64,000 bases of DNA from Streptomyces cupreus (GCF_014257025.1 NZ_JACMSF010000029.1:39071-103070), one strand, 5' to 3'; positions 26,330 through 34,925 are shown, counted from the stretch's first letter. A program made the numbers and translations. Notes: generated from the letters alone by a model not told the origin.

Positions 26330-26742
26330 CAACACGCCGGCACACGTCGCTCAGCCCGCTGCCGCGAGATCTTCGAGCCGTTCGGCCGATCCTGGATCCG
26401 GCTGCGGCACGAGGCGTACGCGTCTCTCCGGCTGCCTCGTCTCGGATGTCAGCGGCAGTCAGCACCGCTTCGCCGGCCTGAAGCCCTGTCCGCCCTGTCC
26501 GCCCTGTCGAGGGCCATTGGTTCATCTCCGAACGACGTGTATCCAGCAGTTTGCGGTGGACGCCCGGGGCGTTCATTTGGTGGCACGCCAATCGTTTCTG
26601 CACGACATCTACTCACCAGTCGGTCGGGAAGAGTTGGTCAAGGGGAGCCTTACCCTCGCTGTCAGCGGGCTTTACGTTCCCTGTGACCAGTCGGCGGCGC
26701 TCAACCAGTCCTCGTTCGCCCTTCTTTGACGAAGGAGTACCT
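26330..26742 (+). promoter_or_regulatory. Non-coding stretch upstream of phoX with tandem repeats and PHO-box-like elements
   Basis: It contains nearly three copies of the 9-mer GCCCTGTCC (26483-26509). It also has two PHO-box-like 11-mers, GTTCATCTCCG (26520) and GTTCATTTGGT (26571), each one base off the G(G/T)TCAYYYRSG pattern. They are not in the usual abutting tandem, so PhoP control is only suggested. No convincing gene is seen. Confidence 0.35.
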
Positions 26743-27909
26743 GTGGAACGTCGCAACTTCCTGCGCGGTGCGGTGATCGGCACCTCGGCCGCCGTCTTCG
26801 GCGGCACCCTCATGCGCGGCGCCGCCTACGCGGCCCCGGCCCAGAACGGCACCAGCCCGTACGGCGGCCTGCTGGCCGCCGACGCCAACGGCATCATGCT
26901 GCCGTCCGGCTTCACCAGCAGAGTCATCGCCCGCTCCAGCCAGACGGTCCCCGGCACCTCCTACACCTGGCACAACGCCCCCGACGGCGGCGCCTGCTTC
27001 GCCGACGGCACCGGCTGGATCTACGTCTCCAACTCGGAGATCTCCTCCACCGGCGGCGCGAGCGCCGTCAAGTTCAACTCCTCGGGCACCGTCACCGGCG
27101 CCTACCGCATCCTGTCCAACACCAACCGCAACTGCGCGGGCGGCGCCACCCCGTGGAACACCTGGCTGTCCTGCGAAGAGGTGTCCCTCGGCTACGTCTA
27201 CGAGACCGACCCCTGGGGCGTGAACGCCGCCGTCCGCCGCGCCGCCATGGGCCGCTTCAAGCACGAGGCCGCTGCAGCCGACCCGGTCCGCAAGGTCATC
27301 TACCTGACCGAGGACGAGTCCGACGGCTGCTTCTACCGCTTCATCCCCACCACCTGGGGCAACCTGTCCTCCGGCACCCTCCAGGTACTGGTCGCCGGCA
27401 CCGGCACCTCCGGCTCCTTCACCTGGACGAATGTGCCCGACCCCGACGGCTCCCCCATCGTGACCCGCGACCAGGTTGCCGACGCCAAGATCTTCAACGG
27501 CGGTGAAGGCTGCCACTACGCGAGCGACACCGTCTGGTTCACCACCAAGGGCGACAACCGCGTCTGGCAGCTCAACCTGCTCAACAGCACCTACGAACTC
27601 GCCTACGACGACAACCTGGTCACCAACGGCACCGCACCCCTGACCGGCGTCGACAACGTCACCGGCAGCTCCTCCGGCGACCTGTTCGTCGCCGAGGACG
27701 GCGGCAACATGGAGATCTGCATCATCACCCCCGACGACATCGTCGCCCCCTTCCTGCGCATCACCGGCCAGTCCAGCTCGGAGATCTGCGGCCCCGCCTT
27801 CTCCCCCGACGGCAAGCGGCTGTACTTCTCCAGCCAGCGCGGCACCACCGGCAGCTCCTCCGGCGGCATCACCTACGAGGTCACCGGCCCCTTCCGCACC
27901 ACCGCCTGA
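26743..27909 (+). CDS. PhoX-family (DUF839) secreted phosphatase, Tat-exported
   Basis: A 388-aa protein. GTG 26743 is preceded by GAAGGAG; the frame is open upstream to 26551 but those codons lack coding character. The N-terminus ERRNFLRGAVIGTSAAVFGG followed by AAYAAPA is a Tat signal with a cleavage site. The rest is the DUF839/PhoX beta-propeller: TWLSCEEVSLGYVYE, GRFKHEAAAADP, YLTEDESDGCFYRF, FNGGEGCHYASDTVWF and LFVAEDGGNMEICI. PhoX enzymes are Ca/Fe-dependent alkaline phosphatases, but this one is short and substrate is unproven. A strong terminator follows. Confidence 0.82.
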   Translation: MERRNFLRGAVIGTSAAVFGGTLMRGAAYAAPAQNGTSPYGGLLAADANGIMLPSGFTSRVIARSSQTVPGTSYTWHNAPDGGACFADGTGWIYVSNSEISSTGGASAVKFNSSGTVTGAYRILSNTNRNCAGGATPWNTWLSCEEVSLGYVYETDPWGVNAAVRRAAMGRFKHEAAAADPVRKVIYLTEDESDGCFYRFIPTTWGNLSSGTLQVLVAGTGTSGSFTWTNVPDPDGSPIVTRDQVADAKIFNGGEGCHYASDTVWFTTKGDNRVWQLNLLNSTYELAYDDNLVTNGTAPLTGVDNVTGSSSGDLFVAEDGGNMEICIITPDDIVAPFLRITGQSSSEICGPAFSPDGKRLYFSSQRGTTGSSSGGITYEVTGPFRTTA

Positions 27910-27919
27910 TCGCAACGCC

Positions 27920-27961
27920 GTGATGGTTGGGGCGGCACGGAGGTACCGCCCCAACCGTCAC
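27920..27961 (+). terminator. Rho-independent-type hairpin after phoX
   Basis: GTGATGGTTGGGGCGG (27920-27935) pairs with CCGCCCCAACCGTCAC (27946-27961): 16 bp including one T-G pair, with a 10-nt loop. It starts 10 bp after the PhoX stop. Confidence 0.8.
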
Positions 27962-28189
27962 CATGCCTGCCATCAGCGGTGAGCTGGTTGTCCACGTACG
28001 CCTCGATCCAGCCACGCAGCCGCAGGTGCCGGCGCTTCTCCCGGCAGTCGGCGACCATGCGCCGCAGCCACCGTCCCCCTGGCCGCGGCGGGGATACGCA
28101 TGTCCTGGTGCTTGCCATGACTGGGGAACCCGGTCACCTACGGGGAACATTTCTGGAATGTCTGATTGCGGGAGGAGGGTTTCCTCGCC

Positions 28190-28753
28190 GTGGACGAACC
28201 ATCGCCGGATGTCGGCACGGCACGGGACAAGGCGTTCGCCGAGTATGTGCTGCCCGAGGTGGAGGTGCTGCTGCGGGTGGCGATGACGCTGACCGCCCAG
28301 CCCGCCGATGCCGAGGACCTCGTCCAGGACACCCTGCTGCGGGCGTATCGGGCCGTGGACCGCTTCGACGGACGGCATCCGCGTGCCTGGCTCCTGACGA
28401 TCATGCGCCGGGCCGAGGTGAACCGGCACCGGCGGCGCAGGCCGCAGCTGCTGGACGCCCCGGATGCGGATCTCGACCGGCTGGCCGGGCCCGCGTCCGG
28501 TGGCGGGGCGAGTCCGGAGGACATCGTGGTCGGCGCGTGCTTCGACGCGGTGGTCGACGGCGCGCTGGCCGCGCTGCCGGTCAAGCACCAGCATGTGGTG
28601 CGGCTGGTCGATGTGGACGGGCTGTCGTATGCGGAGGCGGCCGAGCTGCTCGGCGTGCCGGAGGGGACCGTGATGAGCAGGCTGCACCGGGCCCGCAGGC
28701 GGATCAGGGACCGTCTGGCGGCGGGGCTGGCACCGAAGCGGGGTGTGATGTGA
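28190..28753 (+). CDS. ECF RNA polymerase sigma factor
   Basis: A 187-aa ECF sigma factor. GTG 28190 is chosen because GGGAGGAGGG lies just upstream; a TTG at 28166 would start inside that ribosome-binding site. Region 2: DAEDLVQDTLLRAYRAVDRF; region 4: LPVKHQHVVRLVDVDGLSY and PEGTVMSRLHRARRRIRDRL. Two GGGGAAC motifs 19 bp apart (28123 and 28142) resemble ECF -35 elements, so autoregulation is plausible. Its stop overlaps the anti-sigma start. Confidence 0.88.
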   Translation: MDEPSPDVGTARDKAFAEYVLPEVEVLLRVAMTLTAQPADAEDLVQDTLLRAYRAVDRFDGRHPRAWLLTIMRRAEVNRHRRRRPQLLDAPDADLDRLAGPASGGGASPEDIVVGACFDAVVDGALAALPVKHQHVVRLVDVDGLSYAEAAELLGVPEGTVMSRLHRARRRIRDRLAAGLAPKRGVM

Positions 28754-29064
28754 GCAGGTGGCCTTGGCGGCGCCGTGAAGCCGCGCGGCGCCGGATGAGT
28801 TGTATGCAGGTGGCTCGGGTGCTGCAGTCCTACCTGGACGGGGAGACCGACGAGATCACCGCTCGGCGGGTGGCGGCACATCTGGAGGACTGCCGCCGTT
28901 GCGGTCTGGAGGTGGCCGTGTACCGGGAGATCAAGCAGTCGCTCATCCGGCACGAGGCACTTTCCGACGAGGCCGTCGTGCGGCTGCGCGCGTTCGGCGA
29001 GACGCTGCTCCACACCGACGGCGGCGATGCGGGCTCCGGCGCGCAGCCACCGACGAGCGCATGA
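28750..29064 (+). CDS. Zinc-finger (zf-HC2) anti-sigma factor
   Basis: A 104-aa protein, GTG start overlapping the sigma stop. It carries the ZAS motif AAHLEDCRRCGLEV (H-x3-C-x2-C) and upstream LQSYLDGETDEI, typical of RsrA-like anti-sigma domains. There is no membrane segment, so it is a cytosolic, perhaps redox- or zinc-responsive anti-sigma. It should bind the adjacent ECF sigma factor. Confidence 0.85.
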   Translation: MSRWPWRRREAARRRMSCMQVARVLQSYLDGETDEITARRVAAHLEDCRRCGLEVAVYREIKQSLIRHEALSDEAVVRLRAFGETLLHTDGGDAGSGAQPPTSA

Positions 29065-29771
29065 TTCCGCGGCGTCAGCTGCCCAGCCGACCGGAGGATC
29101 CCGTGGTGACCATGGGCAGCCGGGAAGCCACCGATGCGCTGCTGACCGCGCTGCGCGAGGACGGCTGGCGCCCGGCGGGCTGGGCCCGGTTCCTGGGGCG
29201 GGCCGCACGCCGCTCGGCCGTCCAGGCCGCGCGGCGCCCCCGAGCCCTTACCGAGGTCACCGCCCTGCACGGCGCGGTCCTCCTCCTGACCCGCGGGCAG
29301 GGCCGCCGTTGGATCACCGTCAGCTGGGCCCTCGCCGCCGCCCACCTGGGCATGCTGGAGCAGCGCAGCCGTCTGTCGGTGGCGGATGTGCTGACACTGT
29401 GCCGCGCCAGTCTCCCCGTGCTGGGCACCCGGCACGTTCGCTGGATCGGCATCGTGGCGATCGCCACCGACGTGGCCGACGGCCGCCTTGCCCGCCGCCG
29501 ACACGCCGTCTGCCCGTTCGGCACGTATGCCGACCACCTGGCGGATGCCGCGTTCTGGACCTGGCTGGTCATGCGGCACGAGCCCAACCGCTATCTGCGT
29601 GCCGCGGCCCTGGCCGTATGGGCGGCACCGGTGGTCACCGTCACGGCGTGCAGCCTGACCCGGGGCCGCATGGCGCAGGCGCCGCGCCCGGTAGTGCTGC
29701 GCCCGGCCGCCGCAATGCAGGCCTTGATCGCGCTGCGCCGGCTCAGGGACAGGCCGCCGCAGCGTGCATGA
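29061..29771 (+). CDS. CDP-alcohol phosphatidyltransferase family protein
   Basis: A 236-aa membrane protein with the full family signature TDVADGRLARRRHAVCPFGTYADHLADAA (D-x2-D-G-x2-A-R-x9-G-x3-D-x3-D) near residues 136-164, and several hydrophobic segments. It transfers a phosphoalcohol from CDP-alcohol (phospholipid or inositol-phosphate synthesis; substrate unknown). The ATG overlaps the anti-sigma stop, so the ECF pair may directly control envelope-lipid synthesis. Confidence 0.82.
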   Translation: MIPRRQLPSRPEDPVVTMGSREATDALLTALREDGWRPAGWARFLGRAARRSAVQAARRPRALTEVTALHGAVLLLTRGQGRRWITVSWALAAAHLGMLEQRSRLSVADVLTLCRASLPVLGTRHVRWIGIVAIATDVADGRLARRRHAVCPFGTYADHLADAAFWTWLVMRHEPNRYLRAAALAVWAAPVVTVTACSLTRGRMAQAPRPVVLRPAAAMQALIALRRLRDRPPQRA

Positions 29772-29777
29772 GGGCGA

Positions 29778-30095
29778 GTGCCCGGCCCTGACCTGCCTGG
29801 CTCCCCGGCTTCCGAGAAGCACCACCTTGCCTTCGACGTCTTGAGCGACCTCGGCTCCGACACCGCCAAGCGGTACGATCTGGCCTTCGACCTCCCCGAC
29901 GACCTGGCCGCCGTCTACAACAAGCTCGGCTTCGACCTGCAGCGCGTCAACGGCGGCCACCCGCGCACCCTCCCGCTGCCCGCCACCTACGTCATCGACC
30001 GGGACGGCACCATCCGCTGGGCCTTCGTCGACGCCGACTACACCCGCCGCGCCGAACCGGCCGACATCCTCGCCACCCTCGGCTCCCTGGACTGA
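29778..30095 (+). pseudogene. AhpC/TSA-type peroxiredoxin, N-terminally truncated
   Basis: A 105-aa frame with the C-terminal part of a peroxiredoxin-like protein: FDVLSDLGSDTAKRYDLAF, LPLPATYVIDRDGTIRWAFVDADY and an Asp-rich tail. The thioredoxin-fold N-terminus with the peroxidatic cysteine is absent. The frame begins just after the preceding gene, which suggests a deletion. Probably non-functional. Confidence 0.65.
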
Positions 30096-30715
30096 CCCAC
30101 CAGGGCGGCGGTCAGCAGCACGAGCGTGAGCGGGTAGAAGACCGGCCGCAACGGGATCAGCACCGGTAGCAGCGCTGCGGCGGTGCCGGTACCGAGGATG
30201 AGCAGGATGGTCGGTGCGCAACAGGCGAAGCCGAGCAGGAACGCCGGGAGCATCCCAAGAAGCCGTGCGTATCCCCTCCGCTTTCGGCGACTGGTCGTCC
30301 GGCAGGCCGCCGCCTGCCGGGCGGCAAGTCCGGCGACCGCGATGTTGCAGCCGACCAGGGCGGCGACGATCCCTCCGAGCAGGAGGTTGAGCGGGCTGAC
30401 GAACACCGCCAGGTGGGCCGACGGATGCACCGCCACGACGGGCTCGAACAGGTAGGGCGCCCTGACGTGGAACACCCGCTCCCAGGCGGTCTGGAACATC
30501 GGGACGCCGGTGAACCGGCCGGAGGCCGAGACCGCGAGGTCGCCGATGGAGAACAGGTACACCACCAGCACGACGGCGGCGGCGATCAGTCCCGTCCTGC
30601 GGTGGCGGGGCACGGTGAGGGCGGCACGCAGGCGGTGAGGGGTGGCCATGGCAGCGGCGGTCATGGCGTCCCAGGCATCTCCGGTCCTCGCCAGGCCCGT
30701 CAGCAGCCGGTTCAT
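30038..30715 (-). CDS. Polytopic membrane protein with CCAP motif
   Basis: A 225-aa protein with four or more membrane segments (RTGLIAAAVVLVVYLFSI; HLAVFVSPLNLLLGGIVAAL; LLGMLPAFLLGFACCAPTIL; VFYPLTLVLLTAALV). A conserved-looking FACCAPT within a segment could bind metal or heme or form a disulfide. The start overlaps the DUF3179 stop (ATGA), so the two work together. Its 3' end overlaps the truncated peroxiredoxin on the other strand. I do not recognise a named family. Confidence 0.7.
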   Translation of the reverse strand: MNRLLTGLARTGDAWDAMTAAAMATPHRLRAALTVPRHRRTGLIAAAVVLVVYLFSIGDLAVSASGRFTGVPMFQTAWERVFHVRAPYLFEPVVAVHPSAHLAVFVSPLNLLLGGIVAALVGCNIAVAGLAARQAAACRTTSRRKRRGYARLLGMLPAFLLGFACCAPTILLILGTGTAAALLPVLIPLRPVFYPLTLVLLTAALVGQSREPRVARMSAGSARRV

Positions 30716-31752
30716 TGCCGTACCTGGGTGTTCGGGTGGAACGCATACCAGGCGAACCACATGGCATCGAGGTGGTCGGCGGGCTGCCACCGGTCGCCGG
30801 TGCGCTGCAGAACGCGGACGGTGCCCAACGGTTCGTCCCAGCGCGCTTCGATCCGCGTGCCCGCCACGGTGGCCTGCACGGCGCCCTCCTTGCGGACCAG
30901 TTCCTTGCGGATCGCGAGCTGCTCCTGACCGTCCCGGACGCCGATCACGACCTCCTTGTCGGGGAACCGGTCGGAGGTCGCCAGCACCGGGAAGAGGGGG
31001 CCGCCCTTGGCGTAGTAGCCGCCGCGGTCCGGATAGGCGTCGTAGGAGCCGTACGGATCGCTGCCATAGCTGCGCAGCGCACCGGTGGCGGTGGACAGCA
31101 CCTCGGTGTCGGGATGGGCGGTCCGCCACTGCTTCCAGGTCGTCCACACCAAGGGAACCGTGTCCAGTGTCGTGCCCTTGAGCGGGCCGTTGATCGCGGT
31201 ACCGAGCAGCTGGGGCCATTCGGAGCCGGTCTGCCGGTCGTACATCAGCAGGTTGGAGTTCACGAGCCTGCCGGTGGTGCCGAAGGTCAGCTCAGGCGTG
31301 CCGGGCGGCGCGGAGAACCCGACCACCGTGCCGGTGAGCGGGCAGTAGGTGACCGCGAGCGGCTCGCCGGCCACGGTGTCGTTGACGATCTCGTGCCACA
31401 CCAGCACCTGCTGCGGGTACGCCCGCACCTCGCCCCGGTGCTCCAGGCCGAACACCGGCTCGTCGTCGGCGAGGAATGTGGCCCCACGCGCGGACACGAA
31501 CCGCGGCCGGTCGATGGAGGGAATGCCGTCCTTGCCGGGTCCGCCGGAGACCGTAGCCTCGGCCAGCGCCTCCAGTGAGGGGTCCTGCCCCGGCTGCACC
31601 GCGGCGACCGGGTCGGACGAGCGGTCCGAGACAGCCTGCCAGCCGATGACGCCCCCGCCCACGAGCAGGACTACGACGCCTCCGATCACCCCGGCACCCT
31701 TCACGGCCTGTCGGCGGTCTCGTCTCGGCTGTCCCGGACCGGTATCGCTCAC
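30712..31752 (-). CDS. DUF3179 extracytoplasmic protein
   Basis: A 346-aa protein with an N-terminal membrane anchor (GVIGGVVVLLVGGGVIGW) and the DUF3179 domain: RAYPQQVLVWHEIVNDTV, VTYCPLTGTVVGFSA, LLMYDRQTGSEWPQLLG and a C-terminal MWFAWYAFHPNTQV. Conserved His/Cys in WHEI and YCPLTG suggest a metal or catalytic site; function is unknown. It is first in a two-gene unit with the CCAP membrane protein. Box A (31821) lies 68 bp upstream, at the right spacing for a regulator site. Confidence 0.82.
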   Translation of the reverse strand: MSDTGPGQPRRDRRQAVKGAGVIGGVVVLLVGGGVIGWQAVSDRSSDPVAAVQPGQDPSLEALAEATVSGGPGKDGIPSIDRPRFVSARGATFLADDEPVFGLEHRGEVRAYPQQVLVWHEIVNDTVAGEPLAVTYCPLTGTVVGFSAPPGTPELTFGTTGRLVNSNLLMYDRQTGSEWPQLLGTAINGPLKGTTLDTVPLVWTTWKQWRTAHPDTEVLSTATGALRSYGSDPYGSYDAYPDRGGYYAKGGPLFPVLATSDRFPDKEVVIGVRDGQEQLAIRKELVRKEGAVQATVAGTRIEARWDEPLGTVRVLQRTGDRWQPADHLDAMWFAWYAFHPNTQVRQ

Positions 31753-31820
31753 CGTGCATCACCCGCTTCGACGACACGGTTGTCCACAGCCGATCGTCCC
31801 GCGTGGCGGGAATCTGTTCA

Positions 31821-31834
31821 GTGAGCGCGCTTAC
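31821..31834. promoter_or_regulatory. CRP/FNR-type palindrome, box A
   Basis: GTGAGCGCGCTTAC (GTGA-N6-TTAC) lies in the divergent region between DUF3179 (minus, 68 bp) and SnoaL (plus, 165 bp). It is identical to box B at 34876, and box C at 40103 is its reverse complement. Confidence 0.65.
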
Positions 31835-31999
31835 ACTTCCCGGTTCCGTGCGGCCGCCCTGGATTCTGGCCGCGTATTTGTCTCCGTCCTTTGAGTTCTC
31901 TCCCCCGGCCGATGAGTCGGGAGGGGCGCCCAGGGTCTGTATGGGTAGGGGCCTGTTGCGTGGTCCCGCGACCTTCGACTCCGGCAACGTGGAGGGATC

Positions 32000-32371
32000 A
32001 TGAGAGTCCAGGAAGCCGTGGACGCGTACTACGCGGCGTGGAGCGGCGGTAAGGGCGACTTCAGCGGGGTGCCGTTGGCGGACGACTTCGTCTTCCGGGG
32101 TCCGGTGGCCGACTTCGAGTCGGCCGACGGGTACCGGGCGATGGCCGCCCAGGCGGGCCCGCTGGTCACCCGTTTCGCGATCCGGCACCAGTTCGTGGAC
32201 GGGACACGGGTGTGCTCGATCATCGACTGGGAGATGAACCTGCCGGTGCCGCCCATGACCTCCGCGGAGATCCTTGAGATCGAGGACGGCAGGATCGTCC
32301 GCGGCGATTTGATCTACGACGCCGAGCCGCTCCGCGCTGCCCTGGCCCAGGGCGCCGCGCCTGAGGCGTAG
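32000..32371 (+). CDS. SnoaL/NTF2-like protein
   Basis: A 123-aa protein of the NTF2-like cone fold: VQEAVDAYYAAWSGGKGDF, FEFRGPVADF-like LADDFVFRGPVADFES and EILEIEDGRIVRGDLIYDA. GGAGG precedes the ATG at 32000. It lies 9 bp before an ECF sigma gene whose own C-terminus is also NTF2-like. A ligand-binding role in the same pathway is possible; no catalytic residues can be assigned. Confidence 0.8.
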   Translation: MRVQEAVDAYYAAWSGGKGDFSGVPLADDFVFRGPVADFESADGYRAMAAQAGPLVTRFAIRHQFVDGTRVCSIIDWEMNLPVPPMTSAEILEIEDGRIVRGDLIYDAEPLRAALAQGAAPEA

Positions 32372-32380
32372 CTTGACCGG

Positions 32381-33448
32381 ATGGACGCCGTGAGACGCGA
32401 GCCGCCGCTCAACGGCGCCCTGTCCGAGGACGAGCTGCTGGTGGCGGCCCGCACGGGTGACGAGGACGCCTTCCGCGCCCTGGTCGACCCCTACCTGCGA
32501 GAGCTGCACGTGCACTGCTACCGGATGCTCGGCTCGGTGCAGGACGCGGAGGACGTCATGCAGGAGGTTCTGTTGCGCGCGTGGCGCCATCTGGACGCCT
32601 TCCAGGGACGCTCGTCGGTACGCGGCTGGCTGTACCGCATCGCCACCAACCGGTGCCTCACCGCCCGCACCCGGGCCGAAAGCCGACCCCTCGTGCAGCC
32701 GCCACAGGACGTGCCGCCCTCCAACGCCGACGGCGTGGAGGTCTCAGCCCTGGAACCCTGCCCCGACGAGCTGCTCGCCCCGCTGGACGACCGCCATGAT
32801 CCCTCGGCACGCTATGAGCTGCGCGAGAGCGTCCAACTGGCCTTCCTCGCAGCCCTTCAGCTCCTTCCGGCGCGACAGCGCGCGGTCCTGCTGATGCGCG
32901 ACGTGCTCGGCTTCTCCGCCGCCGAGACCAGCGGGTTGCTGGACACGAGCGTCGCCTCGGTGAACAGCGCGCTGCAGCGGGCCCGCGCGACACTGGACCG
33001 GCAGCGGGCGAGCGGACGTCTGCGCGGTGACGGTGCGGTGACGACGTACGCCCAGCAGGCCGCGCTGGCCGAGCGGTTCACCGCGGCCTGGCAGGCGGGA
33101 GACGTCGGCGCGCTGGTGGAGCTGCTCAGCCATGACGCGCTGCTGACGATGCCGCCCTACCCGATGGCCTACCGAAGCCGGCCGGCGATCGCCACCTTCT
33201 TCACCACGGTCCCCGCCGGCGGCGACCTGACTCAAATCAACTTGGTGCCCACCCGGGCGAACTTCCAGCCCGCCCTGGCCGCCTATGTGCGCGAGCCGGA
33301 CGGGTCACGGGCGACCGCCTACGGGATCATGGTCCTCACCGTGCACGGCGAGACGATCGCCGAGATCACCGGCTTCACCGACCCCGACCTCTTCCGCCTC
33401 TTCGGTCTGCCCGATCACCTTTCCGACATGGACGCACGGGAGGCATGA
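32381..33448 (+). CDS. ECF sigma factor with C-terminal SnoaL-like domain
   Basis: A 355-aa protein. Residues ~20-90: sigma-70 region 2 (DAEDVMQEVLLRAWRHLDAF; VRGWLYRIATNRCLTARTR). Residues ~150-210: region 4 (LPARQRAVLLMRDVLGFSAA; SVASVNSALQRARATLDRQ). Residues ~230-345: NTF2-like domain (FTAAWQAGDVGALVELLSHD). This layout fits the SigG/SigX5-type ECF groups, in which the C-terminal domain replaces a separate anti-sigma as control module. No anti-sigma gene is adjacent. Confidence 0.88.
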   Translation: MDAVRREPPLNGALSEDELLVAARTGDEDAFRALVDPYLRELHVHCYRMLGSVQDAEDVMQEVLLRAWRHLDAFQGRSSVRGWLYRIATNRCLTARTRAESRPLVQPPQDVPPSNADGVEVSALEPCPDELLAPLDDRHDPSARYELRESVQLAFLAALQLLPARQRAVLLMRDVLGFSAAETSGLLDTSVASVNSALQRARATLDRQRASGRLRGDGAVTTYAQQAALAERFTAAWQAGDVGALVELLSHDALLTMPPYPMAYRSRPAIATFFTTVPAGGDLTQINLVPTRANFQPALAAYVREPDGSRATAYGIMVLTVHGETIAEITGFTDPDLFRLFGLPDHLSDMDAREA

Positions 33449-33796
33449 ATGCCCTACGACGAAACCCTCGCCCAGCGGGTCAGGGAAGCCCTGCCACCGG
33501 CCCCCGACCTCGGCGAACGCAAGATGTTCGGCGGACTGGCCTTTCTGCTCGGCGGCCACATGTTCTGCGGTGTCGTCCGCGACGAGCTCATGGTCCGACT
33601 CGGCGAGGAAGGAGCCGTCGAGGCTCTGCAGCTCCCGGGCGTGCGCCCGATGGACTTCACCGGCCGACCGGTGAAGTCCATGGTGTTCGTGACGTCCGAG
33701 GCGCTGGCCGGATCGGCACTCGACGACTGGGTTGCCCGGGCCGTCGCCCACGCCCGCGCCTTGCCGCCCAAGACGGCGGCGAAACCAGGCGGATGA
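33449..33796 (+). CDS. TfoX N-terminal-domain protein (copy 1)
   Basis: A 115-aa protein with the TfoX/Sxy N-domain: ERKMFGGLAFLLGGHMFCGV and ELMVRLGEEG, ending in FTGRPVKSMVFV. It begins one base after the sigma stop. Actinobacterial homologues are free-standing domains of unknown role; competence is not implied. It converges on a paralogue 27 bp away. Confidence 0.82.
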   Translation: MPYDETLAQRVREALPPAPDLGERKMFGGLAFLLGGHMFCGVVRDELMVRLGEEGAVEALQLPGVRPMDFTGRPVKSMVFVTSEALAGSALDDWVARAVAHARALPPKTAAKPGG

Positions 33797-33823
33797 TCCC
33801 CCCACAGCTCAGCGAAACGGCTC

Positions 33824-34153
33824 CTACTTGGGCGGCAGGGTTGCCGCGAAGGCGTGTCCCTCGTCGATCCACGCGCCAAGGGCGTCGTCCTCGGCGACGG
33901 CCGTGCCCTCGACCACGACCCAGCCGCGCATCGGGCGGCCCGTCATGTCGAAGATCCGCGCCCCCGGCCGGGCCAGCGCCGCGTCAGTGGCATCGGGGCC
34001 GACACGGACCATGAGATCGTCGCCGGTCACGCCGACGGCCATGTTGCCCTGGTACAGGAAGGCGATCCCGCCGAACATGCGCTTCTCCGTGAAGCCGGGA
34101 TCCACGCCGAGCCGCTCGCGGATCCGCTCAGCCAGTCCCTCGTCGTACGCCAT
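33824..34153 (-). CDS. TfoX N-terminal-domain protein (copy 2)
   Basis: A 109-aa paralogue of the 33449 protein: EKRMFGGIAFLYQGNMAVGV, DLMVRVGPDA and FDMTGRPMRGWVVV. It lacks the cysteine of copy 1. The ATG overlaps the SRPBCC stop. It is convergent with copy 1, so the pair forms an inverted paralogue arrangement rather than a recent tandem copy (the proteins are only moderately similar). Confidence 0.82.
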   Translation of the reverse strand: MAYDEGLAERIRERLGVDPGFTEKRMFGGIAFLYQGNMAVGVTGDDLMVRVGPDATDAALARPGARIFDMTGRPMRGWVVVEGTAVAEDDALGAWIDEGHAFAATLPPK

Positions 34154-34611
34154 CAGACGCCTCCATGCTGCTCGGTAAGCCTGCGTTCGAGGTCGCGCAG
34201 GTCCTTGCTGAGGGAGGAGCGGACCTGGCGGGAGAACAGGGGCGCGGCCAGGCGGAGGAGGCCGCCGGGTCCGCCCCGGACGCGGATGGCGGCGAGCGTA
34301 CCGCGCGGGTGCGGCTCGAAGGAGTACGTGACATGCATCGGCATCGGCGCAGCCACGGAGACCATGTCCAGCAGCCGCGGCGGCTCGTACGCGGCCACCC
34401 GCAGGACGTAGTCGATGCGCCGGCCGAGGAAACGAGCGGTGCGAGTGACCTCGGCGCCCGTCCCGAACCCGCCCTCGTCCGCCTGCCGCGTCAGCTCCGC
34501 CCTACGGATGCCCTGCGTCCACTCGGCGTCGTGGCGCCAGTCCATGGCGTAGCCCGCCACCCGCTCGGGCGGCAGCGGAATCACCCGCCGCACCGTCACA
34601 TCGATCGCCAT
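34153..34611 (-). CDS. SRPBCC-family (START/Bet v1-like) protein
   Basis: A 152-aa polyketide-cyclase-like protein: an N-terminal strand VTVRRVIPLPPERVAGYAMD, an H-x3-W region (WRHDAEWTQGI) and the strand RLLDMVSVAAPMPMHVTYSF, with a C-terminal helix LSKDLRDLERRL. It probably binds a hydrophobic ligand; substrate unknown. It is the first gene of a two-gene unit with the TfoX protein. Confidence 0.78.
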   Translation of the reverse strand: MAIDVTVRRVIPLPPERVAGYAMDWRHDAEWTQGIRRAELTRQADEGGFGTGAEVTRTARFLGRRIDYVLRVAAYEPPRLLDMVSVAAPMPMHVTYSFEPHPRGTLAAIRVRGGPGGLLRLAAPLFSRQVRSSLSKDLRDLERRLTEQHGGV

Positions 34612-34875
34612 CGCGTCACCGCCTCGTGCTCGTGCGTTCGTGCCTCAGGTTCCGGCTTCGGCCGGTGCTGTGTCGCCTCCAGCATGGCCGTGATCGTCGG
34701 CGGGCGCGCTCCGTTGGGATCCGGCGCGGCATCCGACTCAGGAGGCCAGAGGGATACCCCACGTGGCCAGCGGTGCCGGGCGCGGCAGGCGCCGTCGGCA
34801 GCGCAAGCGGCGTCGTCCTCACCACGCGCGCCGCAGGAGGCCACGGTCGCCAGCTCCTGACACCCGGCAGTCTCG

Positions 34876-34889
34876 GTGAGCGCGCTTAC
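34876..34889 (+). promoter_or_regulatory. CRP/FNR-type palindrome, box B
   Basis: GTGAGCGCGCTTAC lies exactly 37 bp (start to start) before TAGCGTCG (34913), a -10-like element. The MauE start follows at 34926, so the transcript may be leaderless. The geometry puts the palindrome centre near -42, a class II activator position. Confidence 0.65.
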
Positions 34890-34925
34890 AGTTCTCGGCC
34901 GCGGTACGGCCGTAGCGTCGTGGGC

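Noticed and set aside
26483..26509. Short tandem repeats as a CRISPR fragment
   Set aside because: Unit is 9 bp with no spacers and no cas genes; a simple tandem repeat.
31803..32003. Small plus-strand frame spanning box A
   Set aside because: Covers the palindrome and the SnoaL ribosome-binding site, no family features; treated as a promoter region.
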